64,000 nucleotides of DNA, taken from positions 434,001-498,000 of the forward strand of contig JAUHQI010000004.1 of the NCBI GenBank assembly GCA_030408505.1. The letters run 5' to 3'. Below are positions 20,401 to 30,756 of the stretch, one piece after another (position 1 is the first letter of the stretch; each line of letters opens with the position of its first letter). This DNA is from Candidatus Sacchlamyda saccharinae. GTDB lineage: Bacteria; Chlamydiota; Chlamydiia; Chlamydiales; Rhabdochlamydiaceae. Both the position numbers and the translations under genes were made by a program. The notes beneath the pieces were generated by a model. That model was given only the letters and a program-made list of their open reading frames with translations, was not told where the DNA came from and ran no database searches.

Positions 20401-21638
20401 CCTTTAATGATTTCTTCGAGAACGTCCCATACCTCCTCAGCTTGGCGTTGAATCATTTTTTTAGCAGATCGGATAGTATAAACAAGTCCTAGATCTTTGA
20501 GCTGCTTCACAATGAAAGGTTCAAAGAGCTCGAGCGCCATTTTCTTCGGCAATCCGCACTGATTAAACTTGAGCTCAGGCCCCACAATAATCACACTACG
20601 TCCCGAGTAGTCAACACGCTTACCAAGTAGGTTTTGACGGAATCTTCCTGTTTTTCCTTTAAGCATCTCAGATAGAGCTTTTAGAGGCCTGTTTCCAGCT
20701 CCCATAACTGGGTGTCCGTGACGTCCATTATCAAAGAGAGCATCTACCGCTTCTTGCAGCATACGCTTCTCATTGCGGATGATAACGTCTGGTGTTTTCA
20801 ACCTTAGAATCGCTTTCAATCGGTTATTTCTATTGATCACTCTACGATAAAGGTCATTCAAGTCAGATGTCGCAAAACGTCCACCATCAAGAGGAACAAG
20901 AGGGCGAAGGTCAGGAGGGATCACAGGTACGCAAGACATAACCATCCAGTCAGGTCGGTTAGGAGAAAAGGCAAAGCTCTCAACAATTTTGAGCCGTTTT
21001 GCTGTTTTCATTCGCGCTTGCATAGACTTTGTTTTGCGCAATTTCTCTTTCAGCTCTGTAACAAGCAAGCTCAAGTCTTCTTTTTCAAGGAGTTCGCTAA
21101 CCGCTTCTCCACCCATCTTGGCTGTGAAGTTCTCAGGGCCCCATTTTTCTTGTGCTTCACGGTATTCCGTGTCATTCAGCAACTGCTTAGGCTCTAAGGT
21201 CGTACGACCAGGATCTGTCACTACATATTCTTCATAGTAAATGACCCGCTCTAGCTCATTGGCAGACATTCCAAGAATGTTTCCAATGCGCGAGGGCATG
21301 GATTTGAAAAACCAGATATGAACAACGGGAACAGCGAGCTCAACGTGAGCCATTCTCTCTCGACGTACTTTTGAGAGAGTTACCTCAACACCACATCTGT
21401 CACAAACGATCCCTTTGTGCTTAATCTTTTTGTACTTTCCGCATGCGCATTCCCAATCTCTTGTGGGACCAAAAATCTTTTCACAGAACAATCCACCCTT
21501 TTCAGGCTTGAATGTTCGGTAGTTGATCGTCTCGGGTTTTTTAATTTCCCCTCTCGACCAATCATTACGAATCACATCATCCGATGCAATCTGAATGACC
21601 AACTTGTCAAAAGATTCCTGACTCATCTGTTCTGCCAT
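17481..21638 (-). CDS. rpoC: RNA polymerase beta' subunit
   Basis: The product aligns by eye along its length with chlamydial Rpo[21 protein letters not shown], the zinc site [19 protein letters not shown], the catalytic [12 protein letters not shown] with its three aspartates, and the [13 protein letters not shown] second zinc site. With the start at 21638 (MAEQMSQ) it has 1385 residues. That ATG has an AGGGAGAA ribosome-binding site; the longer open frame to 21689 would overlap rpoB. It is the second gene of the rpoBC pair, 19 bp after rpoB. Confidence 0.98.
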   Translation of the reverse strand: MAEQMSQESFDKLVIQIASDDVIRNDWSRGEIKKPETINYRTFKPEKGGLFCEKIFGPTRDWECACGKYKKIKHKGIVCDRCGVEVTLSKVRRERMAHVELAVPVVHIWFFKSMPSRIGNILGMSANELERVIYYEEYVVTDPGRTTLEPKQLLNDTEYREAQEKWGPENFTAKMGGEAVSELLEKEDLSLLVTELKEKLRKTKSMQARMKTAKRLKIVESFAFSPNRPDWMVMSCVPVIPPDLRPLVPLDGGRFATSDLNDLYRRVINRNNRLKAILRLKTPDVIIRNEKRMLQEAVDALFDNGRHGHPVMGAGNRPLKALSEMLKGKTGRFRQNLLGKRVDYSGRSVIIVGPELKFNQCGLPKKMALELFEPFIVKQLKDLGLVYTIRSAKKMIQRQAEEVWDVLEEIIKGHPVLLNRAPTLHRLGIQAFEPVLIEGKAIRIHPLVCSAFNADFDGDQMAVHIPLSIEAQLEAKLLMMAPDNIFLPSSGKPSAVPSQDMILGLYYLMHDPIYDPESEDKKVKIFASTNEVLLAMQAAGSYNWDTNVAEGDRRDELGRGLHIHEKIKLKLPEGIITTTPGRVIFNTIVPKELGFQNYALRKKKMSELVLETYKKVGLEATVKFLDSLKNLGFSEATKSALSIGICDVRIPDNKPEVLAEAHERIATVQKQYEDGIITDGERKSKIISIWTEVSDDLSEELFKLMSETKDNELNPIFLMMDSGARGTRSQVKQLGAMRGLMAKPSGEIIESPITANFREGLSVLEYSISTHGARKGLADTALKTADSGYLTRRLVDVSQDVIIIEDDCGTLNGIEVSAIKQGQEELLPLKDRIFGRAVVDDIYQPGDQTKLLAEAGTVLTLPQAEAIDDSGLESIRIRSALTCESGRGVCCKCYGINLANGRVVGHGEAVGIIAAQSIGEPGTQLTMRTFHLGGIAAASLSPEIISEHEGVLVYMDLRTVQNQDGEWMALNKNGMLHVVQDEGRSLEEVKKLLSTKSLEPLHSFNIELGTRILVEDGSKVKKDQQVAVWEQHNVPIICERPGYVKYEDLVEGISTQRERNKQTGKTETIVKQHRGELHPQIVIYADQEYSELVGTYAIPSGAFISVEEGEFVQAGMLLARLPRGAIKTKDITGGLPRVAELFEARKPKDAAEIAKIDGVVDFRGVQKSKRIVVVRDEDSGMEEEHLIPLAKHTIVQKGDHVVKGQQLTDGLVIPHEILDVCGVRELQKYLVNQVQEVYRLQGVDINDKHIEIIVRQMLQKVRVIEPGDTTFLYGEDVDKKEFHAQNRKVLDEGGRAAQATPVLLGITKASLSTESWISAASFQETTRVLTDAACEAKTDYLLDFKSNLIMGHMIPGGTGFDAFSDRIKRHINREGEEELEFAFTD

Positions 21639-21657
21639 CGAATATTTCTCCCTCAAA

Positions 21658-24600
21658 TTATTCTTCCGCGCTTTCAGGGCGCACATCAAGACACAATCCT
21701 TGCATCTCTTTCACAAGTACATTAAATGATTCAGGCGTTCCAGCCTTCAAAGTATTTTCCCCTTTTACGATCGACTCGTAAATGCGGGTACGTCCGGCTA
21801 CATCATCCGATTTGACCGTTAACATCTCTTGGAGAAGGTGTGCAGCTCCATAAGCTTCCAGCGCCCACACCTCCATCTCACCAAAACGCTGACCACCCAT
21901 CTGGGCTTTACCACCAAGAGGCTGCTGCGTTACGAGCGAGTATGGTCCAATCGATCTAGCGTGAATCTTATCGGCAACTAAGTGACCGAGCTTCAACATG
22001 TAGATATATCCAACAACGACGCGATTATCGAATCGCTCACCGGTTCTACCATCGTAGAGGTGCATCTTTCCATCTGGAGAGATGTTTTGCTCAGACATCA
22101 TCTCCCAAATCTTATTCTCTGGGAATCCTTCAAAGACGGGCGACTTCACGTAGATGCCAGCCTTGCGAGCCGCATAGCCTAAGTGGGTCTCGAGTAACTG
22201 CCCCATATTCATACGGGAAGGTACCCCAAGAGGATTGAGGATGATTTCAACGGTTTGCCCGTTGTCAAGATATGGCATATCCCCTTCTGGAACAAGTTGG
22301 GATACAACCCCTTTGTTCCCGTGGCGGCCAGCCATTTTATCTCCCACTTCCAACTTACGCTTTGTGGCGATATATACCTTCACTTGGCGAATGACGCCAG
22401 GATCTAGTTCTGTATCTCCCTTGCGTGTGTATTCTACTTCAGTCTTATGAAGAGAATGAAGAGCTTGCATCTCATGATCGAACTCACGTAGGATCTCTTT
22501 CATGGCATTGAACGTATCGTTTTCTGCCATCAAGAGGTCTTCTGCCTTTTCACTCTCAAGCATCTCTAGCATCTCTTGAGAAACCACATCGCCTTCTTTA
22601 ATGAGGACGTCTCCTGTCTTCCGATGCATGATCGGCCCAGGAGAGGGTTCTCCGAGGATCAAGGCACCCAGTTTTTCATGGAACCGAATGACGATCTCTG
22701 CTTCCTTATTTTTGAAATCTTGGTGGATATCCTTAATGCGAGAAGCTTCTACAACCAGCTCATCGTCTGTCTTAGAAAGACGATCTCGACGGCTGAAAAC
22801 CTTCACATCCATCACCACCCCTTCTGTTCCAGGAGGCACAGTAAGAGAGGCATCTTTTACATCAGCTGCCTTTTCTCCGAAAATCGCGCGCAATAGTCGC
22901 TCTTCAGGGGCAAGCTCCGTCTCTGATTTTGGTGTAATTTTACCAACTAGGATATCGCCAGGTTTAACCTCGGCACCGACACGGATAATCCCATCTTCGC
23001 CTAAGTTGGCCAAAGCCTCTTCAGAAACGTTGGGAATATCTTTGGTGATTTCTTCTTTTCCAAGCTTCGTATCACGTGCGGTTACCTCAAACTCCTCTAG
23101 ATAGATAGACGTATAGGCGTCTTCCTTAATGAGTTTCTCTGAGATAATGATCGCATCCTCATAGTTGTATCCACACCAAGGCATGAAGGCAACAAGGACG
23201 TTTTTCCCAAGAGCCGCTTCCCCTTTATCGGTAGCCGGTCCGTCTGCAATCACATCACCCAGCTTCACTTTATCACCAACATTACAAAGAGGTGTCTGAT
23301 TCAGACACGTTCCTGCATTGGAGCGCATAAATTTGTTGAGCTGATAGGTCTTCTTCTGTGTTGGGTTATCCTTTGCTGAAATGACAATTTTGTAACCATC
23401 CACGTACTCGACATTACCATCTTCTTCAGCGATGATTACGGCGCCCGAGTCACGAGCTGCTCGCATCTCAAGACCAGTTCCTACAATCGGAGCATCTGTT
23501 TTAAGAAGAGGGACACCTTGGCGTTGCATGTTTGAACCCATAAGGGCACGGTTGGCGTCATCGTGCTCCAAGAACGGGATCAAGCCAGCCACAATCGAAG
23601 CAAGCTGCTTGGACGATACGTCCATGTGCGTTACTTTGTCTGTTTCAATCTTTAGAGATTCTTCGTTAAAACGAGCCCAGCAGGTGGGTTCTACAAACAT
23701 ATTGAGGTCATCAAGCTCAGCTGACGCCTGAGCAATCACGCTATTCTCTTCCTGGTCGGCTGTCATGTACTCAATTTCATCTGTCACGATCCCATCACGA
23801 ACAATACGGTAGGGCGTTTCGATGAAGCCAAATTCGTTGATCTTCGCATAAGAAGATAGCGATGTAATCAAACCAATGTTGGGACCTTCAGGTGTCTCAA
23901 TCGGACAGATACGGCCGTAGTGACTCGGGTGGACGTCACGGACCTCAAATCCAGCGCGTTCACGGTTCAGTCCACCTGGCCCAAGAGACGAAAGACGTCT
24001 TTTGTGAGTAAGCTCAGCTACCGGGTTTGTTTGGTCCATGAACTGGGAAAGCTGAGATCTTCCAAAGAAGTCTTTCAATACGCCAACAAGTCCTTTTGCT
24101 GAGACGATTTTCCCTGGAGTTAGGGTATCTGAAGAGAAGTCGAACAGATTCATCCGCTCACGGATGATTTTCTCCATGCGCGAGAGGCCGATACGGCACT
24201 GATTCTGGATGAGCTCCCCTACCGAACGGACACGTCGGTTTCCAAGGTGGTCAATATCATCGATATTAACGGTTGGATCTCCGCTCTTGAGGCGGATCAA
24301 GTATTTTAAAGCACCAATCACGTCTTCTTTTTTCAGCGTGACAAATTCAAGTTCTTCATCGTTGAGCTCAAATCCAAGCTTACGGTTTAGCTTATAGCGT
24401 CCCACACGGCCTAGGTTATAACGCTTAGGATCGAAGAATAGGCGCATGATAGCTGAACGGGCATTAGAAAGTGTTGCCGGCTCGCCTGGACGAATTTTTC
24501 TGTAAAAATCTTTAAGAGCTGATTCATAAGAATCAGTAGGATCCTTTGCTAGCATCTTGATAATCGGATTCGTCTCATCTGCATCTTCTGCAATACGAAC

Positions 24601-25419
24601 TGCTGGAATTCCAGCATCTAGCATTCTTTTGAGCATAGCAGTAGTAAGCTTCTCTGAAGCCTTTCCAAAAACCACACCAGTCTGCTCTTCCATAACATCT
24701 TCTGCCAAAATCTTCCCAACTAGCTTGGTAAAGTCTTTATCAGAACGGATTTTCACGCGAACAGTGCTAAAGAATTCTTCGATGATATCGGCATCTGTAG
24801 AGAAACCAAGTGTACGAATGAATGAAGTAGCAAGGAGCTTACGACGTCTTTTTTTACGATCAATGTAGATGTAGATTAAATCATTGATATCAAAGGCACC
24901 TTCCAGCCAGCTTCCGCGATAAGGAATCATGCGGAAAGAGTAGAGGATATTTCCTTTGAGGTGACGCTCTGATTCAAAGGAGATACCAGGAGATCTGTGC
25001 AATTGAGAAACGATAACGCGCTCTGCACCGTTAATGATGAACGTTCCGTTTTCGGTCATAACAGGAACAGTTCCCATATAGACCTCTTCTTCCTTAATAC
25101 CTGTCTCGTCTGTTAGACGGAATTTCACCTTTAGCGTGACGTTATACGTAATCCCTCTACGAATACATTCTTCAGGAGTATATTTAGGGACACCCAAATT
25201 GTAAGAAAGGTATTCTAAAACCGTCTTCTCGTCATAAGATTTAATCGGGAAGATCTCTCTGTAGACCTCCTCTAGACCAATATTTTTACGCTCATGGGGT
25301 AATAAATCGGCCTGCAAAAATTGACGGTACGACTTGATTTGGATTTCAATGAGGTTTGGAAGAGCTAATATCTCTTCTTTTTCCTGAAAACTCACCCGTT
25401 TAGGTGGTCGTTTTAACAT
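21658..25419 (-). CDS. rpoB: RNA polymerase beta subunit
   Basis: The 1253-residue product has the beta-subunit landmarks: the rifampicin region ([40 protein letters not shown]), [27 protein letters not shown] with the catalytic lysines, and [20 protein letters not shown]. The rifampicin region shows no obvious resistance change. GAGGAG lies before the ATG. The gene starts 112 bp after rplL, and the space holds attenuator-like hairpins. Confidence 0.98.
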   Translation of the reverse strand: MLKRPPKRVSFQEKEEILALPNLIEIQIKSYRQFLQADLLPHERKNIGLEEVYREIFPIKSYDEKTVLEYLSYNLGVPKYTPEECIRRGITYNVTLKVKFRLTDETGIKEEEVYMGTVPVMTENGTFIINGAERVIVSQLHRSPGISFESERHLKGNILYSFRMIPYRGSWLEGAFDINDLIYIYIDRKKRRRKLLATSFIRTLGFSTDADIIEEFFSTVRVKIRSDKDFTKLVGKILAEDVMEEQTGVVFGKASEKLTTAMLKRMLDAGIPAVRIAEDADETNPIIKMLAKDPTDSYESALKDFYRKIRPGEPATLSNARSAIMRLFFDPKRYNLGRVGRYKLNRKLGFELNDEELEFVTLKKEDVIGALKYLIRLKSGDPTVNIDDIDHLGNRRVRSVGELIQNQCRIGLSRMEKIIRERMNLFDFSSDTLTPGKIVSAKGLVGVLKDFFGRSQLSQFMDQTNPVAELTHKRRLSSLGPGGLNRERAGFEVRDVHPSHYGRICPIETPEGPNIGLITSLSSYAKINEFGFIETPYRIVRDGIVTDEIEYMTADQEENSVIAQASAELDDLNMFVEPTCWARFNEESLKIETDKVTHMDVSSKQLASIVAGLIPFLEHDDANRALMGSNMQRQGVPLLKTDAPIVGTGLEMRAARDSGAVIIAEEDGNVEYVDGYKIVISAKDNPTQKKTYQLNKFMRSNAGTCLNQTPLCNVGDKVKLGDVIADGPATDKGEAALGKNVLVAFMPWCGYNYEDAIIISEKLIKEDAYTSIYLEEFEVTARDTKLGKEEITKDIPNVSEEALANLGEDGIIRVGAEVKPGDILVGKITPKSETELAPEERLLRAIFGEKAADVKDASLTVPPGTEGVVMDVKVFSRRDRLSKTDDELVVEASRIKDIHQDFKNKEAEIVIRFHEKLGALILGEPSPGPIMHRKTGDVLIKEGDVVSQEMLEMLESEKAEDLLMAENDTFNAMKEILREFDHEMQALHSLHKTEVEYTRKGDTELDPGVIRQVKVYIATKRKLEVGDKMAGRHGNKGVVSQLVPEGDMPYLDNGQTVEIILNPLGVPSRMNMGQLLETHLGYAARKAGIYVKSPVFEGFPENKIWEMMSEQNISPDGKMHLYDGRTGERFDNRVVVGYIYMLKLGHLVADKIHARSIGPYSLVTQQPLGGKAQMGGQRFGEMEVWALEAYGAAHLLQEMLTVKSDDVAGRTRIYESIVKGENTLKAGTPESFNVLVKEMQGLCLDVRPESAEE

Positions 25420-25474
25420 CTACTTGGCTCCTCAGATAAAGGTTTAATGCAGCTCGTCGCCATAGACGACAATA

Positions 25475-25503
25475 AGCAGAAGCCAACAAAACGGGCTTCT
25501 GCT
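25475..25503 (-). terminator. Attenuator-like stem-loop between rplL and rpoB
   Basis: A 10-bp perfect stem (25475-25484 with 25494-25503) lies 28 bp after the rplL stop in the 112-bp gap before rpoB. A second small hairpin (GTCG/CGAC) follows. There is no T run. In other bacteria this gap holds a partial terminator and a processing hairpin that set the ratio of ribosomal protein to polymerase; the same role is inferred here. Confidence 0.55.
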
Positions 25504-25530
25504 CAATATTAAAGGTGTCGATTGTCTCGG

Positions 25531-25935
25531 TTAGAGACCAGCAAGTGTGGCCTTTCCGCCAGCATCAGTGATCTTTTTAGCGATCTCATCTGCTTCAGCT
25601 TTAGGGGCACTTTCCTTCAAGACTTTAGGAGCTCCTTCTACGAGTTCCTTAGCTTCTTTCAGGCCTAGTCCAGTAACTTCACGGACAACTTTAATGATAC
25701 CGATTTTCTTATCAGCAGGGGCCTCTTGCAAGGATACTTTGAAATCAGTAGCTTCTTTAGCTTCAGCGCCAGCATCTCCACCAGCGGCAGGAGCTGCCAT
25801 CATCATAGGTGCAGCAGCTGCTGCTTTGACTCCCCATTCATCTTCGAGAGCAGTTTTTAGCTTCGACATATCGAGAACGCTAAGCTGGCTCAAAGTTTTT
25901 ACGAGTTGTTCAATATCTTTTTCTTGGGTACTCAC
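25531..25935 (-). CDS. rplL: 50S ribosomal protein L7/L12
   Basis: The 134-residue product has the N-terminal dimerising helix region, an alanine-rich hinge (AAAAAPMMMAAPAAGG) and the C-terminal factor-binding domain (KKIGIIKVVREVTGLGLKEA). I choose a GTG start at 25935 because a GAGAGG ribosome-binding site sits 7 bp upstream. The in-frame ATG at 25950 overlaps that site and would make it useless. Confidence 0.95.
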   Translation of the reverse strand: MSTQEKDIEQLVKTLSQLSVLDMSKLKTALEDEWGVKAAAAAPMMMAAPAAGGDAGAEAKEATDFKVSLQEAPADKKIGIIKVVREVTGLGLKEAKELVEGAPKVLKESAPKAEADEIAKKITDAGGKATLAGL

Positions 25936-25966
25936 GTCTTTACCTCTCAACAGTTAAATTCTTTAC

Positions 25967-26479
25967 TTATTTTTCCTGACTCTTATTTTCCATACAGTGC
26001 ATCACTCCTGTAAGGAGAGCTTCCATAACAGATAGAGTTTGTGTCATTGGAGCTTCTAGAAGACCAATAAACTGCGCACGCATCTCATCTTGTGTCGGCA
26101 GTTGTGAAATCGCTTTCACATCTTCCGCTTTGCAAAGGCGACCTTCAAATTGCCCAGCTAGAACTTCTAGGGTATCTTCTCTGCCTTTTGCAAAATCAAA
26201 AAGCGCCTTTGTAGTAGTTATCGGATCTTCGCTTGCGAAGACCACACCAATATGTCCTTCAAGCATCGAAGGATCCAGTGTAACCCCTCCTACTTCTGCC
26301 GCCTTTAGAAGCACGCGCTTTTTCACGACAGCGTAGGATCCGCCTGATTTTCGCAATGAATCGCGAAATTCAGCAGAAAGGTCCGGTGTTAGATTATTGT
26401 AACGAGTTAAAATAAAGGCATTTGATTCATCAAGTTGCTCTTTAATATCGTCGAGTAGCAGTTGCTTTTCTTTTCTCAT
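25967..26479 (-). CDS. rplJ: 50S ribosomal protein L10
   Basis: The 170-residue product is a standard L10: N-terminal RNA-binding half (ILTRYNNLTPDLSAEFRDSL, YAVVKKRVLLKAAE) and a C-terminal helix that binds L7/L12. It lies 31 bp before rplL and just after rplA, the conserved order. A leader in rplJ controls this operon in many bacteria, but here rplA ends 2 bp before it, so little leader is available. Confidence 0.96.
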   Translation of the reverse strand: MRKEKQLLLDDIKEQLDESNAFILTRYNNLTPDLSAEFRDSLRKSGGSYAVVKKRVLLKAAEVGGVTLDPSMLEGHIGVVFASEDPITTTKALFDFAKGREDTLEVLAGQFEGRLCKAEDVKAISQLPTQDEMRAQFIGLLEAPMTQTLSVMEALLTGVMHCMENKSQEK

Positions 26480-26481
26480 CG

Positions 26482-27180
26482 TTAAATCCCCGAAATCGAG
26501 CTTAAATCAATTTTTAACCCAGGTCCCATTGTTGAAGAAAGGGCCAGCGAATGCAGGAAATTTCCCTTGGCAGTAGCTGGTCTTGACTTCGCAACGGCGG
26601 ATAAAAAGGCCTCGATATTTTCTTTAAGCTTATCCTTGTCGAAAGAAAGCTTACCAACGAGGTTATTGATCATTCCGCTTTTATCATTTTTGAATTCTAC
26701 TTTACCTGCTTTCAGCTCGGCTACTGCCTTCGCCACATCAGGAGTTACTGTTCCAGCTTTAGGTGTTGGCATCAATCCACGAGGGCCGAGAACTTTACCT
26801 AGCTTCCCTACCTCTCGCATCATATCCGGTGTCGCTACGATAGCGTCAAATTCTGTCCATCCACCTTTTACTTTTTCAACTAAGTCGTCGTTACCAACAA
26901 AATCAGCGCCTGCATCCTCTGCAGCTTTCATTTTGTCGCCACGCGCAAAAACGAGAACTTTAATCTTTTTTCCCGACCCATGAGGTAAGGGAACAGTTCC
27001 TCTGATTTGCTGGTCTGACTTCTTCACATCAATTCCAGACTTCAGTGCTACTTCAACCGACTGATCAAATTTCACAGGGGGGCACTTTTTCAATACTTCG
27101 ATGGCTTCCTCGAGAGAGTACAGCCGATCATCGTAAACTAGTCCGTCAATTTCTTTTAGTCTCTTACTTCTTTTTGCCAT
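26482..27180 (-). CDS. rplA: 50S ribosomal protein L1
   Basis: The 232-residue product carries L1 signatures: [20 protein letters not shown], the loop [16 protein letters not shown] and the C-terminal [15 protein letters not shown]. It binds the 23S rRNA stalk and helps tRNA leave the E site. It lies 10 bp downstream of rplK and 2 bp upstream of rplJ. Confidence 0.97.
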   Translation of the reverse strand: MAKRSKRLKEIDGLVYDDRLYSLEEAIEVLKKCPPVKFDQSVEVALKSGIDVKKSDQQIRGTVPLPHGSGKKIKVLVFARGDKMKAAEDAGADFVGNDDLVEKVKGGWTEFDAIVATPDMMREVGKLGKVLGPRGLMPTPKAGTVTPDVAKAVAELKAGKVEFKNDKSGMINNLVGKLSFDKDKLKENIEAFLSAVAKSRPATAKGNFLHSLALSSTMGPGLKIDLSSISGI

Positions 27181-27190
27181 TTTTGATTCC

Positions 27191-27613
27191 TTATGCGATA
27201 TCTACGCCCATAGAACGAGCAGTTCCCGCGACGACAAGCATCGCAGCTTCTTCACTTGTAACTCTCAAATCCTGGTATTTCTTTTTAGCGATCTCGAGAA
27301 CCTGGTCTTTCGTAAGCTTCCCTACTTTGTCTCGATTCGGTACACCAGATCCCTTTTCAATGCCTGCGGCCTTTAGAATCATTTGAGAAACAGGGGGCTG
27401 CTTCGTAATGAAATCAAAGGACTTATCAGCATAAACAGAAATGACAACTGGCAGAATATCTCCGGCTTGAGCTTGTGTCTTGGCGTTGAATTCTTTGCAA
27501 AAAGCCATAATATTGACTTGAGCTGCACCAAGAGCTGGTCCAATCGGAGGGGCAGGATTGGCCTTTCCCGCAGGGATTTGTAGTTTAATTTGCTTTACAA
27601 CTTTTTTTGCCAT
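27191..27613 (-). CDS. rplK: 50S ribosomal protein L11
   Basis: The 140-residue product shows the L11 pattern: [35 protein letters not shown] and the C-terminal RNA-binding part ending [10 protein letters not shown]. It forms the GTPase centre base with 23S rRNA. It lies 14 bp after nusG, the usual nusG-rplK-rplA order. Confidence 0.98.
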   Translation of the reverse strand: MAKKVVKQIKLQIPAGKANPAPPIGPALGAAQVNIMAFCKEFNAKTQAQAGDILPVVISVYADKSFDFITKQPPVSQMILKAAGIEKGSGVPNRDKVGKLTKDQVLEIAKKKYQDLRVTSEEAAMLVVAGTARSMGVDIA

Positions 27614-27627
27614 CTTCAGTGTTTCCT

Positions 27628-28173
27628 TTAACTAATTTCTGATTCTGCAGGGATTTCCACCTGCCAAAATTCCAGATCATCCACTCGCGTTTCACGCCCA
27701 AAAATGGATACCAGGACAGAGAGTCTGCCTTTCTCATGGAAGACTTCAATAACGTCTCCAATAAAGTTCACGAACACTCCATCCGTAATTTTAACTTTGT
27801 CGCCTACATTGATCTTATGCTTCTGTACAACATCTCCTTTCTTCCCTTCCAATTCTCCCAAGATCTCTTCGATCTCTTTCTCTGAAAGAGCCGTCGGAGG
27901 GTCGCCACCGAGGAAGCCCAGGACGCCGTTCGTATTTTTGACGTACATCCAAGAATCATCTGTAAGTGTCATTTTGATCATGATGTAGCCAGGCCACATC
28001 CTTTTCTCAGTCACTTTTTGCTGGCCTCGTTTCACTTCTGCGACATTTTCTGACGGAACGAGAACTTCTTCAACGAGTTCCATCATGCCCTTAGCCTCTC
28101 GATTTTCCTCGAGGGACTTTTTCACTTTCTTCTCATGGCCAGAAACGGCTTGTATGACGTACCACTTATGCAT
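27628..28173 (-). CDS. nusG: Transcription termination/antitermination protein NusG
   Basis: The 181-residue product has the NGN domain ([39 protein letters not shown]) and a C-terminal KOW domain ([20 protein letters not shown]). The length is typical. It links RNA polymerase to Rho or the ribosome. It is placed between secE and rplK as usual. Confidence 0.97.
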   Translation of the reverse strand: MHKWYVIQAVSGHEKKVKKSLEENREAKGMMELVEEVLVPSENVAEVKRGQQKVTEKRMWPGYIMIKMTLTDDSWMYVKNTNGVLGFLGGDPPTALSEKEIEEILGELEGKKGDVVQKHKINVGDKVKITDGVFVNFIGDVIEVFHEKGRLSVLVSIFGRETRVDDLEFWQVEIPAESEIS

Positions 28174-28187
28174 GTTGTCCTAAAACT

Positions 28188-28445
28188 TTATCCAAAGATA
28201 AAAAGCAATGTGCGTTTAATAAGCTCCAATAGTCCCTTTACAACGAGATCTACTGCGTAAATTCCAATTCCAAAACAAAAGATCGAGATAATTACAATCT
28301 TTGTTGCTGATACGAGTTCAGTTTTTGTCGTCCAGCTAACTTTTTTAAGTTCTTCCTTGAGCTCACTGATAAAGCTGAAAGGGTCTTTTCGTTTTTTCTT
28401 GTCGAGTTTCGATTTTTTCGATTTTGCATCCATTAACGTACTCAA
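28188..28445 (-). CDS. secE: Preprotein translocase subunit SecE
   Basis: The product is a short SecE: lysine-rich N-terminus, the amphipathic DPFSFISELKEELKKVSWTT segment and one membrane helix (ATKIVIISIFCFGIGIYAV) with a hydrophobic tail. The start is uncertain. An AAGGAG site at about 28452-28457 is best spaced for the TTG at 28445. A GTG at 28451 directly touches that site and the ATG at 28433 is 17 bp away. Known partner: SecY/SecG. Confidence 0.9.
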   Translation of the reverse strand: MSTLMDAKSKKSKLDKKKRKDPFSFISELKEELKKVSWTTKTELVSATKIVIISIFCFGIGIYAVDLVVKGLLELIKRTLLFIFG

Positions 28446-28477
28446 GACCACTCCTTAAATCTTTCCTTATCTCCTTT

Positions 28478-28550
28478 CGAGTGCGGAGGGATTCGAACCC
28501 CCGACCTGCGACTTTGGAGATCGCTGCTCTACCAACTAAGCTACACACCC
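28478..28550 (-). tRNA. trnW: tRNA-Trp (anticodon CCA)
   Basis: The minus strand folds into a 73-base cloverleaf with acceptor GGGTGTG paired to CGCACTC (two G-U pairs). The anticodon loop reads CTCCAAA and the T loop TTCGAAT. The 3' CCA is not encoded. It lies between tuf and secE as in Chlamydia. Confidence 0.95.
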
Positions 28551-28555
28551 AAGTA

Positions 28556-28579
28556 GCTGGAGGAATTCTTTCCTCCAGC
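28556..28579 (-). terminator. Stem-loop between tuf and tRNA-Trp
   Basis: A perfect 10-bp stem (28556-28565 with 28570-28579) with a 4-base loop lies 16 bp after the tuf stop and 5 bp before the mature tRNA 5' end. It has no T run. It could be a tuf terminator or a processing signal that separates the tRNA. Confidence 0.5.
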
Positions 28580-28595
28580 CGAGAACTAAAGGCTG

Positions 28596-29780
28596 TTACT
28601 CAATAATTTTTGTAACAGTACCCGCTCCAATTGTTCGTCCGCCTTCGCGAATCGCAAAGCGCATTCCTTCTTCCATCGCTACAGGGCTTAGAAGTTCGCC
28701 GGTGATTTCAACGTTATCACCAGGCATGACCATCTCAGTCCCCTCAGGAAGAGCAACCGTTCCAGTCACATCCGTAGTGCGGAAGTAGAACTGAGGACGG
28801 TACCCAGTGAAGAATGGCTTGTGACGGCCCCCTTCATCTTTTGTCAGGATGTACACGGTTCCTTGGAATTTCGTGTGTGGCTTACAAGTTCCAGGAGCTG
28901 CGAGAACCATCCCACGCTCAAGGTCTTTCTTATCGACACCACGAACAAGAACTCCAACGTTCTCTCCAGCACGCCCTTCATCGAGAAGCTTATTAAACAT
29001 CTCAATACCAGTAGCCACTGTTTCGCGTGTTTCACGAAGTCCAACGATTTCCAGCTTATCATTCACCTTAAGAATACCGCTCTCTACTCTTCCTGTCGCA
29101 ACAGTTCCACGACCAGGAATAGAGAATACGTCCTCAACAGGCATCAAGAATGGCTTATCCACTTCACGCTCAGGCGTAGGGATCTTCTCATCTACTGTCT
29201 TCATTAGGTCTTGAATATTTTTCACATACTCAGCATCGCCTTCTAGGGCTTTTAGAGCTGACCCACGAATGATCGGAGTGTCTTTGTATCCTTTGTCTTC
29301 AAGGAGTTCAGTAAGTTCCATTTCGACGAGTTCAACGAGCTCTTCGTCGCCTTGTCCGATTTGGTCCATTTTGTTGAGGAATACAACGATCGCAGGAACC
29401 CCAACTTGGTGAGCCAATAGGATGTGCTCTTTTGTCTGAGGCATAGCACCATCAGTAGCTGCCACAACTAGGATCGCGCCATCCATCTGCGCTGCACCCG
29501 TAATCATGTTTTTAACGTAGTCGGCGTGTCCTGGACAATCTACGTGAGCGTAGTGTCGACCTTCAGTCTCATATTCGACGTGTGAGGAGTTAATCGTAAT
29601 ACCACGCTGTTTCTCTTCAGGAGAGTTGTCGATGGTTGCGTAATCGCGAAATGCAGCTCCGCCAGCTTCAGCTAAAACTTTTGTAATAGCAGCAGTGAGT
29701 GTCGTTTTTCCGTGGTCAACGTGGCCAATAGTCCCGATATTAATATGGGGCTTTGTCCGCTTAAATGTTTCTTTAGCCAT
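28596..29780 (-). CDS. tuf: Elongation factor Tu
   Basis: The 394-residue product is a complete EF-Tu: G1 [10 protein letters not shown] (residues about 19-28), the switch region [14 protein letters not shown]3 [13 protein letters not shown]4 NKMD and the C-terminal beta-barrels. It delivers aminoacyl-tRNA to the ribosome. It lies between tRNA-Thr and tRNA-Trp, the usual chlamydial arrangement. No second copy is in the window. Confidence 0.98.
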   Translation of the reverse strand: MAKETFKRTKPHINIGTIGHVDHGKTTLTAAITKVLAEAGGAAFRDYATIDNSPEEKQRGITINSSHVEYETEGRHYAHVDCPGHADYVKNMITGAAQMDGAILVVAATDGAMPQTKEHILLAHQVGVPAIVVFLNKMDQIGQGDEELVELVEMELTELLEDKGYKDTPIIRGSALKALEGDAEYVKNIQDLMKTVDEKIPTPEREVDKPFLMPVEDVFSIPGRGTVATGRVESGILKVNDKLEIVGLRETRETVATGIEMFNKLLDEGRAGENVGVLVRGVDKKDLERGMVLAAPGTCKPHTKFQGTVYILTKDEGGRHKPFFTGYRPQFYFRTTDVTGTVALPEGTEMVMPGDNVEITGELLSPVAMEEGMRFAIREGGRTIGAGTVTKIIE

Positions 29781-29825
29781 TCTAAAAATCCTCCGTTGGC
29801 TTTTATCGCTTTAATTTTTTGAGCC

Positions 29826-29897
29826 TGCCCAAAATAGGAATTGAACCTACGACCGCTTGCTTACCATGCAAGTGCTCTACCTCTGAGCTATTTGGGC
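29826..29897 (-). tRNA. trnT: tRNA-Thr (anticodon GGT)
   Basis: A 72-base cloverleaf on the minus strand has acceptor GCCCAAA paired with TTTGGGC, anticodon stem CTTGC/GCAAG with loop ATGGTAA, and a T loop TTCAATT. CCA is not encoded. It is 45 bp upstream of tuf. Confidence 0.95.
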
Positions 29898-29969
29898 TCG
29901 AATGCAGCCAAGTCTACGTTCTTATTCCAAAAAAATCAATCTTTTTCATTGCTCACCAGCAAGTTACCG

Positions 29970-30188
29970 CTATCTTTGACGGTAAACGATGCGTGCCTTG
30001 GATAAATCGTATGGTGACATTTCCACTGTTACAGTATCTCCAACAAGAACACGGATATTGCGCATGCGCATTTTTCCGCATAAGTGTGCGAGCACCTTCA
30101 TTCCATTTTCTAGAACGACGTGAAAAGTCATATTCGGAAGGAGCTCTTCCACCTTCCCGTCAATTTTGATAGTATCTTCTTTAGGCAT
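29970..30188 (-). CDS. infA: Translation initiation factor IF-1
   Basis: The 72-residue product is a typical S1-fold IF-1: [20 protein letters not shown], then [20 protein letters not shown] and [15 protein letters not shown]. The start at 30188 gives the family's normal N-terminus; the frame runs further upstream without reason to use it. No clear ribosome-binding site precedes this ATG. Confidence 0.96.
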   Translation of the reverse strand: MPKEDTIKIDGKVEELLPNMTFHVVLENGMKVLAHLCGKMRMRNIRVLVGDTVTVEMSPYDLSKARIVYRQR

Positions 30189-30252
30189 AGGTATGATATC
30201 AATAAAACAACGCAATTACACAGTTTTTTTCACTTTATGTCAACCCCTAACG

Positions 30253-30281
30253 TGGACTTTTGCAAACTTTTTCCGTATACT
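30253..30281 (+). promoter_or_regulatory. Candidate promoter of the SufE-like gene
   Basis: TGGACT (30253-30258) and TATACT (30276-30281) are 17 bp apart. The expected start of transcription, about 30288, falls at the ATG at 30289. Confidence 0.55.
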
Positions 30282-30288
30282 GGCCATT

Positions 30289-30702
30289 ATGATAGACTTT
30301 TCCCTAGTAAAAGAGCTCTTTGAAAATTGCAAAACTCCTGAAGATCGTTACCAAAAAATTATTTCTTTGGGCAAAAACCTTCCTCCAATCGCCGAAATTC
30401 ATAAGACCACAGATAATATTGTCCCTGGCTGCCAAAGCATTGTGTATCTCCACACTGAAATGCGTGCTGATAATCTTTACTTTACCGCTGCTTCTGATGC
30501 TCTCATTTCTTCAGGACTTGCAGGCCTCCTAATCTTAGCCTACAATGGTCACCCCCCTGAATCAGTGCTTAAATACAAGCCCACATTTTTAGAAGAGCTC
30601 CAAATCACCACCTCTCTCACTCCAGGCCGCTCTAACGGCCTTGCCAGCATGTACACCCGCATGCAGCAAGACTCATTAAAGTTTTTAATACCACTTAAGT
30701 AA
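30289..30702 (+). CDS. sufE: SufE-like cysteine desulfuration protein
   Basis: The 137-residue product matches SufE/CsdE: an N-terminal KTPEDRYQKIISLGKNLPPI, then NIVPGCQSIVYL with the sulfur-accepting cysteine, and a final LTPGRSNGLASMYTRM. It takes sulfur from a SufS-type cysteine desulfurase for iron-sulfur cluster building. The frame is open further upstream, but 30289 gives the normal SufE start. No ribosome-binding site is seen, and the promoter sits so close that the mRNA may be leaderless. Confidence 0.88.
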   Translation: MIDFSLVKELFENCKTPEDRYQKIISLGKNLPPIAEIHKTTDNIVPGCQSIVYLHTEMRADNLYFTAASDALISSGLAGLLILAYNGHPPESVLKYKPTFLEELQITTSLTPGRSNGLASMYTRMQQDSLKFLIPLK

Positions 30703-30724
30703 AAATCCTATCTCTTGGTATAAT
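30695..30724 (+). promoter_or_regulatory. Candidate promoter of the two-membrane-helix protein gene
   Basis: A perfect TATAAT (30719-30724) has a weak TTAAGT (30695-30700) 18 bp upstream. It is followed by a GGAG ribosome-binding site and ATG at 30757. Confidence 0.45.
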
Positions 30725-30756
30725 GCTAGACCTACAAACTAATGGAGAACCCCTTT

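Noticed and set aside
21639-21689. Longer RpoC start
   Set aside because: It would overlap rpoB and lacks similarity to RpoC starts; the ATG at 21638 has a ribosome-binding site.
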